This document shows, piece by piece, positions 20,843-29,740 of a stretch of DNA of 31,703 nucleotides. Numbering within the stretch: position 1 is the stretch's first letter; each line of letters opens with the position of its first letter. Origin of the DNA: Hydnum rufescens UP504 (taxonomy: Eukaryota > Basidiomycota > Agaricomycetes > Cantharellales > Hydnaceae); NCBI GenBank assembly GCA_014904985.1, contig MU129014.1, positions 108,202 to 139,904 of the forward strand, read 5' to 3'. The notes beneath the pieces are model-generated. The model ran no database searches and was not told the origin of the DNA. It saw nothing but the letters and a program-made list of their open reading frames with translations. Made by a program: the position numbers and the translations under genes.

Positions 20843-21540
20843 GACTACTCACCTAAGACCCCACCCTGGCTTACTGGAGGTGCCAATTTCCGTGAGAGGC
20901 GACCTCCGGGCCTGCTCATTATAGAGAGATGGAAGATGGCATGTATTCCTAGCTTCCGTGTGCACAGGGACAGTTTTGTGAATGCAAGCAAGCAGCCTTG
21001 AGGCAAGCACAGCAGAGTCTGGGCCTCCGAGAAGACCGTCTGACATAGTGGGGCATGTGGTGCTTAGGTAATACCGGAGGTGATCCATCAAGTCAGCCAG
21101 AGAGGGGGAAGGGGGGAGAATAGGGGGGCATCCGATCAGGGGGAAAGAGGCATACTGTGGAATATATAGTAAACGTTGTAAAATAAACCGAGTAAGGTGG
21201 CAAGCCTAGCCAGCAGTTGTTGATCGGCTCTTATGCACTGTGCATTGTGCCGAAACTAAGACTTCATTAGACACAGACTGGTCTCAGTATCCTAGTACAA
21301 GATCTTGGGGTCAGATCAGATCCAACATGATTCCAGGTGCTTAGGTCCCATGATCAATGACAATAATACATATTGTATTTTCAAGTCTACATGCTACAAT
21401 GGACCTAATTACCCGAGAGTAGCCTTCAAGGTGCTACAATCAGAAAAGAGAGAATGAAACAGCCCAGGCAGATAGATTAGACACCCTTTGGGTCAGCTTT
21501 TACTGCACAGGAGAGGACCCAAAGGGTCCCCCAACCTATC
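20843..21540. other. Region upstream of the KDZ gene, no gene seen
   Basis: Probably the 5' part of the KDZ element. It holds a G-rich run near 21100-21130 and no convincing coding frame. I could not identify a terminal inverted repeat. Confidence 0.35.
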
Positions 21541-22022
21541 ACAGACCCATGGGTGGGACAATATTGACCCATGAGGGGACAGCACTAAACCATGGTTTTG
21601 GCATGGTCAGGGCAGGGTATTGACAATAAAACTCATGGGCTGGGCCACTCCACCCATGGGTGGGACCTGCTGACCCATGAGTTAGAGCATTAGACCCATG
21701 GGTTTGACCCCTAGAGCCATGAGTTTGACCTCCAGACCCATGAGTTTGACCCAGACCCATGGGTTTGAGCCCTGGACTCATGAGTTAGACCCTCAGACTC
21801 ATGAGCCAGACCCTCATACCCATGAGTTAGATCCTCAGACCCATGAGGTGGACCATCAAACTCATGAGTTTGGCCCCCAGACCCATGGGTCTGACCTCTA
21901 GACCCATGGGTTTGACCTCTAGACCCATGGGTTTGACCCCTAGACCCATGGGTCTGACCTCTAGACCCATGGGTCTGACCTCTAGACCCATGGGTCTGAC
22001 CACCAGACCCATGAGTTGGGCC
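21541..22022 (+). repeat. 21-bp minisatellite with ACCCATGGGT core
   Basis: About twenty copies of a unit like GACCCATGGGTTTGACCTCTA. The last ten (from about 21810) are the most regular. The core ACCCATGGGT is a 10-bp palindrome. Because 21 is a multiple of three, long frames on both strands translate into heptads such as R-P-M-G-L-T-S; these are not taken as genes. Copies to the left are more diverged (ACCCATGAGT and similar). Confidence 0.85.
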
Positions 22023-22059
22023 ATGAACAACCCTGAATATTACTACTATATTGGGAAGA

Positions 22060-22266
22060 CCATATATGGCAGGATGACATAAGATTATTATGTAATTGAT
22101 TACATAATATTTCCATATATGGTAATATTATGTAATTAATTATGTAATTGTATTACATAATGCTTATGTAATGGTTCCATATATGGTAATAGTTTAGATG
22201 ATAACATTACCATATATAGAAATATTATGTAATTATATTACATAATATTGCCATATATGGTATACA
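22060..22266. repeat. AT-rich cluster of CCATATATGG and ATTATGTAATTACATAAT palindromes
   Basis: CCATATATGG occurs near 22064, 22112, 22172 and 22252, with a variant CCATATATAG near 22208. Between them lie palindromes built from TATGTAAT and ATTACATA. The tract can fold into several cruciforms. CCATATATGG also fits the CC(A/T)6GG box bound by MADS factors. Confidence 0.7.
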
Positions 22267-22289
22267 GCAGTGGTTTGAGACGAAAATGT

Positions 22290-22700
22290 TCATAGCACAT
22301 GAAGGAGTGGTTGGATTTTGTTGAAATAACATTCATTGGAAAGGGGGGATCAAAATGGATTGAATGGTGGTACAAACATCATGATCTACAAAGAATTGAT
22401 GACAGGGGGTGGGCAGGGACATTGAAAACAGGAAATCTGAGGCAGCTCCACACTGGAGCCACCAAAATAATCATCCTCAGAGATGAGAATAGAGCACCAT
22501 GGGATGCACCCATTGGTCCAAGAAAGAAGGAAATTGATGGAGAAATGGGGGAGATATGGATGCCAGCTCATCAGGGAGAAAAATGCCCATAAAACATGAA
22601 CCACTGGTCCAATTTTATTACAACCAGGACCATTGGAAAGAGGGAATCAAGGGCTTTCATTTAACTGGATATTGAAAAAAAAAAGTCAAGGGTTCCCCCT
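22290..22700 (+). repeat. Possible duplicated anonymous segment, no gene
   Basis: CATGAAGGAGTGGTTGGATT...CATTGGAAAGG (about 22298-22345) resembles CATGAACCACTGGTCCAATT...CATTGGAAAGAGG (about 22595-22645), a diverged duplication about 300 bp apart. An intervening 97-codon frame has no supporting feature. Confidence 0.35.
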
Positions 22701-22969
22701 GCAATGTGAGATAGAAGCCCACAGCCACACAGCAACAAGAGCTGGATTGATCGCTTGCCGGGTCACCAAGCAATCGCATTCTATCCTGCCCCTGCATGCT
22801 GGAGGTGGCTGGGGTGGATCCTCAGGTATGACAGAGGTGCCGCATGGGCAGCTCTGTCTCCTCGGAGGTGGTGTTGAGCACGGCATTGAGTACATTGCAA
22901 CTCAACACTGGCAATTTCCAGGTTTTTGCTCAATAAGGCAACTCCCAGTCAGTCACCTGATGCTGTAGC

Positions 22970-23790
22970 TGGGGACTTGAAAATTTGCACAGAGTATGAT
23001 GCCATTATGCACTAATCATGTGCCAAAAATTAGCCCAATCCATGCACTCAAAGAGGGGGAACTGAGCAAGGGGGACTGGAACCACTGGAAGTTGCCGGAA
23101 AATAAGCACTGGGTGGACGAGTCTGAAATTTGGCACATAGTAGGAGACTATTAGGATGCAAATCATATCAAAATTTCAGCCCAATCCATGCATTACTTAT
23201 GGAGATATGAGCCAAACAAGTATGGACATTGAAAATTGATTTACTCCCCCTACAGTCAAGATATAAACTTGAAATTCTACACAGAGTATAGTCATATAAT
23301 GAACTAAATATATACCAAGAATCAGCTCAATCAGTTCAGTTTGAGACATTCAACTCCCTTGGCAGGCAGAAAAGAGAAAAAACTCCACCATAAATGTGAA
23401 TCACCCCACATTAGGCCCAAAATAGGTGGAATTGACCTGGAATATTATGATACACACTATATCCAAAAATGGAATGAATTGGATGTGTGGAAGTGGCTGA
23501 AGTTGAGGGGGAGGGGGAGGAAAATCAAAAGTGAATTACACAAGATGTAGAGCAGGGATGGATCTGATATTAAGCCACTAGTGCAATATGTATATGGGAA
23601 GCTCATATGCCAAATATCAGCCTAACCAGACTCCATTTAAGCATTACTCCACATCATCCCCCCTAACTCACAATTTCCTCCCCAGGGCCTTCCATCCATG
23701 CCATTACCCTGAAAATTTACAGTTGGCTCATCCAAACACATTTATAACATCCCTCAAAATTTCAGATTTCTTACTGCAATGTCAGACCTT
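22970..23790 (+). repeat. Strongly diverged tandem repeat of 150-200-bp units
   Basis: A pattern recurs near 22976, 23128, 23268, 23570 and possibly 23710: CTTGAAATTTGCACAGAGTA, then about 40 bases, then CCAAAATTTCAGCCCAATCC. Divergence is high, and the last two units are weak. No gene is seen from 22700 to 24110; short frames there lack support. Confidence 0.45.
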
Positions 23791-24146
23791 GCAGAATATT
23801 TTCAAGTGCCTCTGTAATACACCCTCCAGTGAGGGCACTTGCAGAGCTCCAATGACTCTGATTTTTTGTAAGCCATACCTGGACACCATTTGAGGCTCAG
23901 GTGCAAAATTTCAGGCCATTCTAAGCACTTCTGGCATTGGTCACATGACCCAGATCTTCCCCTCCCCCTGCTTCACTTAGTACCTGGGATTTACAGAGAT
24001 GCTGGGTGGCTGCCCGGGCCGCAGCCGTGGAACCAGATGGAATATTATATTATAATATATGGTCCTCCATATAAATACGATATAAATATATATTATTATA
24101 TTAGGTAATATCCACTTGATATTCAGATTCATCATCTTCTCACAGG

Positions 24147-25075
24147 TCCACTGTACAAGGGCGCTTGTTCGGTGCCGGCAATTGCCGGCTTTGAGTTGCG
24201 TCATCCTCAAATGCAACTCCCCACAGCAAACCGAGGAAAAGGGACCACACACCTGCTGCGGTGGGTGTGCGGTCAAATAAAGGTAAGTCTTCCCCCCCTG
24301 TAGATACAGCCACGCAAAAAGAGCAGCGAAAGCTGCTCTTTTTGCGCTATTTACTAACGTTATTTTTCTCAAATTCCAGGTGTTCTGACACCGAACTGAA
24401 TGCCATGTGAACCCCCGTATGAAAAACCGGGCATGAGCCCTTATGGACCCCACTGTCCAAAAAGGTATGTTTTTTTTAAAATCTAATTTTCTATGCATAT
24501 AAGTGATGCAAAAAGGGCAGCCCAAGCTGCCCTTTTTGCGTCACTTCTAACAAATATTTCTTCTATTCTAGATCACGCGACTGACATCACCTGAGCCCAA
24601 ATGCACCACCACCCGAACCCCCTGCACCCGCCTCTTGACACTGAACCAAATCCCATACAATTCCCGTATGACAAACCAGGCACGAGCCCGTATGGACCCC
24701 GCTGTCCACATGAACAACAAAACGTGGTACCACACACCCGCTGGAGCGGGTGTGTGGTACTAAAAGGTATGTTTTTTAAATCTAATTTTCTATGCGTAGG
24801 TGACGCAAAAAGGGCAGCCCAAGCTGCCCTTTTTGCGTCACTTCTAACATATATTTCTTCTATTCTAGATCATGCGACTGACATCACCCAAGCCCGAACG
24901 CACCACCATCTGAACCCCCTGCACCCGGGTCTCGACACTGAACCAAACCCCATACAACCCCCATACGACAAACCGGGCATGAGCCCATATGGACCTCGCC
25001 GTCCACATGAATGACAAAACGTGGTACCACACACCCGCTCCAGCGGGTGTGTGGTACTAAAAGGTATGTTTTTTA
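24147..25075 (+). repeat. Third hairpin-intron array, young, with 195-nt exons
   Basis: Intron-like spans are 24283-24379, 24465-24571 and 24767-24868; a fourth donor at 25064 is followed by truncated sequence. Donors are GTAAGT or GTATGT, branch points TACTAACG or TCTAACA, acceptors TCCAG or TTCTAG. Each complete intron carries a hairpin with arms of type GCAAAAAGGGCAGC/GCTGCCCTTTTTGC. Exons 24572-24766 and 24869-25063 are each 195 nt, nearly identical, and end in the GTGGTACCACACACCCGC palindrome. Spliced, they keep one frame and encode a 65-residue repeat. The exon at 24380-24464 has lost the palindrome. Expression is unproven. Confidence 0.75.
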
Positions 25076-25119
25076 AATCTAATTTTCTATGTGTAGGTCA
25101 ACTCAGTCAGCCACAAATG

Positions 25120-25245
25120 TAGGTCTAGTTAGATATTACGAGCCTTGCATTTATATAGTCTAACTAGAGGTTTTGATGCTGGGGCCCCTGGGGCCGGCTA
25201 ACCTGATTTCCGTGGTTCAGGCAGGGGCCCCCAGGGGCCCCTGTG
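25120..25245. repeat. Two inverted repeats next to the third array
   Basis: TCTAGTTAGA (about 25127) and TCTAACTAGA (about 25159) pair as a stem. GGGGCCCCTGGGGCC (about 25181) and GGGGCCCCCAGGGGCCCC (about 25224) form a strong GC palindrome pair. No gene lies between 25076 and 25474. A 58-bp near-duplicate (TACACAGGRGTGG...TATAAG) lies at about 25376-25452. Confidence 0.5.
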
Positions 25246-25474
25246 TGGGACTTCACATATCAAACCAAGCTCCAACTTATAGATCTCAACTAGGACTCTC
25301 TCTCCCGTACCACTGTAGTAGAAGCAACTTCTATTATGAGGTGTATGTACAAACTATGGACACAGAGGAGTATTTATACACAGGAGTGGGATTAGAAAAC
25401 TATAAGACATGATGTAGTTATACACAGGGGTGGAATTAGAAGAGTATAAGTCGTGAGACGAGGTCACTGGGACA

Positions 25475-27282
25475 TTAGAAGAGATTATGGTTATTTGAGT
25501 CTTGTGGAAAAAGAAGAGAAGTCCATAGATCGAGTTGATCAGTGGAGATATTGGAGAGATCAAACTGAATGGGAGATAGTGACACAGAGCTGGTCATTGA
25601 GGTCGGATTGGTAGGATAGACAGGCACACCAGAATGTGTCGCTGTGGGCACTGTGTTACTGAAGGTCGATGTTGATGGTCCGTACAGGTTTGGATTAGAA
25701 CCCAGACCCATTGTACTTAAGCCTAAATCGACACCGAGGCCTGAACCTGAACCATCAGAGTTCCAAACACCACCTGGACCAACCCCAGGGTGCATCGTGG
25801 CCACAGGATTTGAACTCGATGTCGCCAAACGATCCAAATTCGAAGTCGCTGAAGGTTCCAAATTCGAAGCCATTGAACGGTCCAAATTCGAAGTTCCCAA
25901 ATAATTCAAACTCGAACTCGCTGGAGGCTCCAATCTTGAACTTGCTGGAGGATCCAATCTCGAACCCGCTGGAGGACCCGATCTTGAACTTGCTGGAGGA
26001 TCCAATCTCGAACCTGCTGGAGGACCCAATCTTGAACTCGCTGGAGGATCCAATCTCGAACCCACTGGAGGACCCAATCTCAAAGTCGGTGAATGACTTG
26101 AAGTCGTGGGAGAATTCGACGCCAAAGCCATTGGGTTATCAAAGTCCAGAGAATCAGAGTCAGATTCATCAATGAAGGGCTTTGATTGAATGCGAGTAGA
26201 CCTCGCAATGCCCTTGGACTTGGCAGCAGAAGCTGGGACTTTCTGAGATTTCCGCGAGGTCAGTTTGGGCTGCCTTGTTGAAGTCATGGTTGACTCGGAT
26301 CCGAAGTCTAGCCCTGCATCTTGGACACAGCGGACTGCATTACCATCCCTGTCAATGACCAATGGGACAGCAGTGTCATCATCAGCATCATCCTCGCCCC
26401 ATCTTTCAAGCTTAATGGGGCAGCTATTCCCCTTTTGGAACTCGGAAACAAGGAATCTCCACTGTCCACCTTCCCAGCTCTTGTTGGTGCGGCTTGGATG
26501 TGGAGCAGGGCATTCTTCTTCAAGCGGCCACCCAACGAAGCGAATACGATGCCGGCGAAGCAATGCAAGTAATCGGACCCAAGGAACGGAAACCGGAAAC
26601 CAGGCATGGCCATTGGAGATGAACAAGTTCCTCAAATACTTTGAGGTCGCAGAGTAGGCCGAGTCTCTGGTCTTAAGTTCGTGTTCTCGCCGTACTTTTT
26701 CTGCCTCTTCATGCCACTTCGAAATTCCAGTAGCATCCAGCCGCTCATTCATGAGTTTAACGAACAGCTCCTCAAGAGACTTCTTCAGATTAAACTGCTT
26801 CTCGGCAAGCTGTTGGATTTCTGAAGATCCAAAAAGGATGGCATTCTGTGCATGGGCAGCATATGCATCAGGCCGAGAGCAAACAACGAATGCAACAACA
26901 TGGGCATCAAAAGTGGCCATGTGCTGAATTTCGCCCATGAGAAGCTTCTTTTTCCGATGGATGTATTTGGCAAGCTTGGTGCCACTTGTGACTTGGACAT
27001 CCTTATCCACCTTCGATTGTTGGGCAAGTGATCGCAGGTCATCTAGCCATGCCTCTAGGCCATCGGCGTCCCCATTGAACCGTTCTTTCTCCTTGGCATA
27101 TTCGAGTCGAAGTCCACCTGGAGACACTAAAAAGTGGAAGGGGTTTATCAGCATCAACTAAACATCACAATAAAATGAGTACGTAACGTGGAAGACGCAG
27201 CCAAGTTTCCGTTTGTCGAGCGGATAATCCAGTTGAATGGATTAGCAGCCGCTTGGGGAGTGGAAAGACGCATCACCAACAT
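25475..27282 (-). CDS. Cassette family C protein, apparently intact
   Basis: Proposed exon 1 is 27282-27183 from ATG; intron 27182-27127 (GTACTC...TTTTAG, 56 nt); exon 2 is 27126-25475, giving about 580 residues. The frame has no stop. Visible parts: a charged N-terminal half with K/R/E-rich helices; a conserved block W-x-x-L-V-x-E-F then D-D-D-T-A-V-P-L-V-I-D-R-D-G-N-A-V; a basic linker (S-R-K-S-Q-K, S-K-G-I-A-R-S-T-R); about twelve degenerate 8-residue repeats of type S-R-L-D-P-P-A-S (about 26095-25800); a Gly/Ser/Thr-rich tail ending with D-L-W-T-S-L-L. No signal peptide or membrane segment. Paralogous to 1290-3422. CGN codons are frequent, unlike the plus-strand copy. Function unknown; a nuclear protein is possible from the basic linker. 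The exon 1 start is inferred. Confidence 0.65.
25800..26095 (-). repeat. 24-bp coding minisatellite inside the C gene
   Basis: On the plus strand the unit reads like GCTGGAGGATCCAATCTCGAAC. It translates on the minus strand to S-R-L-(D/G/E)-P-P-(A/V)-(S/G), with diverged copies (S-N-L-D-R-x-A-T) toward the 3' side. The reading frame is maintained throughout. Confidence 0.7.
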
Positions 27283-27666
27283 ATATGGCACAGTATCAGA
27301 AAAGAACTAATAGATAGCAAGAGGAGAACCAAGAAAACAACAGACCAGAGATAAAAAACATATCCTATCTTGGCAATAGGAAAAACTCATCAAGCCGCGT
27401 GGAACGAAAAAAACGACACATACAGAAATAAAAAACCAGCAGCCACCACTACAATACCCACCATCTGTCCAAAGATCAGCACAAAGCGGAAACCCATAAA
27501 AAATTAGCCTAACTGGGTATGGGTGAGACGCTGCACATTACCTCACCTCGCCCTGCCCTCACAATCCAAGTCCAGTCCACGATGCTCGTCTCAGTCATCC
27601 TCCTTCGACTCGTCGCCTCCACAACACTCGCTCACACATATCTGAGCCCAGTTCAGCACTCTCGGA

Positions 27667-29105
27667 TCAACTCTCCACCTCCTCAGAAATTGCATACTCC
27701 ACCAAACACTCCTTCGCTTCGCCAACTAGGGGACTTGCAACAGGGTACCGCACGACAGTTGTTTCTACTCGAAACCCACACACAACAGTGGACTTCAAAG
27801 TGGCAAGGTGTTGCATCAGTGCTGGAGTTGGATTGATGCACACCTGATCCTTGGATGATGAGGCAGCACAGGAACGGCACGAAGGGCAGTGCTTGTTGTA
27901 GCGGGATCACGGAGCGAACTCCCCTGACATGGCAATACGGACAGTTTGGACTCTGGATTGCTAGGAGGAAGAAGTTGATCATGAGCAGAAGAACTGAAAC
28001 CCAATCAAACATACCGTTGACTCTTAAGAGCTTTCAACACTTCAAGATTTTGATCTCAATTGTTCAGCTTGAGACTCGTGAGTGTTGGAAAAGAGGCCAA
28101 TCCTTCAACGAATGCAAGGAGCCCACATGGACCCCTCATCTTTAGCAGACGAGATACATTTACCTTGAAAGATGCGGATAGAGTGTGATCAACGAAACTC
28201 GCAGTCTTACTGATCTGCCCTTGGTCAGGAGGGACCAGAGTAGGGTGTCGACCTTTTGGGAGCATCCGACATAGAGAAGATCCCCTGGGCGCTTTCTGGA
28301 ATGCTAGTAGCAGATTAAGGTTGCAAGTCGTCCGCTCGTTCATCGAGCAATTTGCGGGAGTGTCCCAAAAAAATAATTCGTGTGCTTCGTCCAACAGCTG
28401 GTCGGGCATATCAGATTCTGGCATAGACCCTCCATCATCAGAGAAATGTCCACGACTGAGGACTGTCTGACACAACTGCCAGATAGAAGCACTGTGGTTC
28501 TTCATTGTACCCAAACGTTGAAGATGCACGTTCGGGTTCAGAGCTTTGGATGGGTAGGAGAGGAGGATCGTCGGGTAGTCTACCTGACTGGAAGTAGGAG
28601 TTCCATTCAGAAGTGATGCCGATCTCCGAAGACTCGTGCTGATATTTGACTTCGGGGATTTTAGGGTGAGATTCGAGTTGGATATATGCCCGATTCTTAG
28701 GGGGTTGCGAGGGGGTTGATGCGATGATGCGAAACTTCTTGTTCCTCTGGTTGCCTCCAGGCGGACCCGATTTTTCCTGCCATAGACATCATGTAAGAAC
28801 AGGAGCAGGGATTCTAAGTAGAGGCGTACATACCATATTGGCAGTTTCGTCGTTGACTTCGTCATTAGCTTCGTCATCTACCTTGCGCCTGCCAATATTG
28901 ATCTGAGGATACGACGGTTCCTGAGACGTCGCATTCTGTTGCGAATAATAGGTGAGCTCGAACTTGCAAGACAAGAAATCAGGAGACATACGATTTTGGA
29001 TGACTCCTGTGCACCTGAGGATGATGGTTCCTCAGACAGGTCATCGAAGGCTTTGCGTTTGGGGACTCGCAGTTGTGATTTTCAGTATGTGACGACTTGG
29101 CGCAT
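27667..29105 (-). pseudogene. Cassette family F, minus-strand copy, decayed
   Basis: ATG at 29105; TGA at 29084-29082; introns 28991-28936 and 28833-28777 (both GTATGT...CAG) at the same places as in F'. Exon 3 begins E-K-S-G-P-P-G. A one-base shift near 28455 moves the frame to S-M-P-E-S-D...L-L-D-E-A-H-E-L; further shifts lie near 28075-28045. A probable intron (GTATGTTTG...CCTAG) lies near 28013-27961. The last exon contains T-V-R-I-A-M-S-G-E-F, TGA at 27909-27907, then an open 79-codon tail with C-P-S-C-R-S-C ending at TGA 27669-27667. The Cys cluster could bind metal, but this is only a pattern. It extends about 80 codons beyond the plus-strand copy. Function unknown. Confidence 0.6.
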
Positions 29106-29740
29106 TGCGAAAACACCCTTCACAAATTTTCTGGCCGGGTTGTTGAAGAAATAGTTCTAAAACTCCCCAAGCTCGAAAATAATGTTTCAGGGTGATATTG
29201 GGCAACACTTCCAGTCGGAGACCCAGTGTATGGTGAGATGGGGACAAGGAGAGTGTAATAGAATTGTAAAGAGAGTGAGCAATGTCTTGGTCTTGAGTCG
29301 GAGAAAAACGATGGTGAAGCAAATGCCACCCCCCTGCAGTAACAGTTCCCACTACTCTATCCGGGAGATTCAAGAAAATATTCAGGAATTTCCCAAGACC
29401 GAGCTGTCTGGAATGTGCTGGCTTGTGGTTCGGAGGTGCGACAAATTTAATATGACGGTCCCAAAGGAGAGTGGATGATACGCAAACGATCCACCTCTCC
29501 AGCTGAGACGCTCAAGAGATAACTCAGGAGCCTCTCAAGCAGAGTGGTTGGTGCATTTTTGGTGCGTAGTGAGAACGTCTCACTCGGTATTTGCCGATCT
29601 ATTCAACGCCTCAACGGAATACCGATAAATGCCATTCCCATATGTAGATATACATACATCCATACATACATGCAGGATTTAAAAAAATGAAGGTGATGGG
29701 ACAGGGTAGAAGAACAATGAGAGAATAGCAAAAATATTAA
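29106..29740 (-). promoter_or_regulatory. D-F intergenic region with conserved hairpin repeat
   Basis: At 29496-29543 (minus strand) GAGAGGCTCCTGAG...CTCTTGAGCGTCTCAGCTGG matches the triplicated repeat at 13838-14220, which lies at the same place between D' and F'. Otherwise no gene. Conservation of the repeat between the two cassettes suggests a promoter or end element of the F family. Confidence 0.45.

Noticed and set aside
21541..22082. Overlapping 67-80-codon frames on both strands as genes
   Set aside because: They are translations of the 21-bp minisatellite.
22299..22592. A 97-codon frame as a gene
   Set aside because: No domain, no splice or context support, and part of it lies in a diverged duplicated segment.
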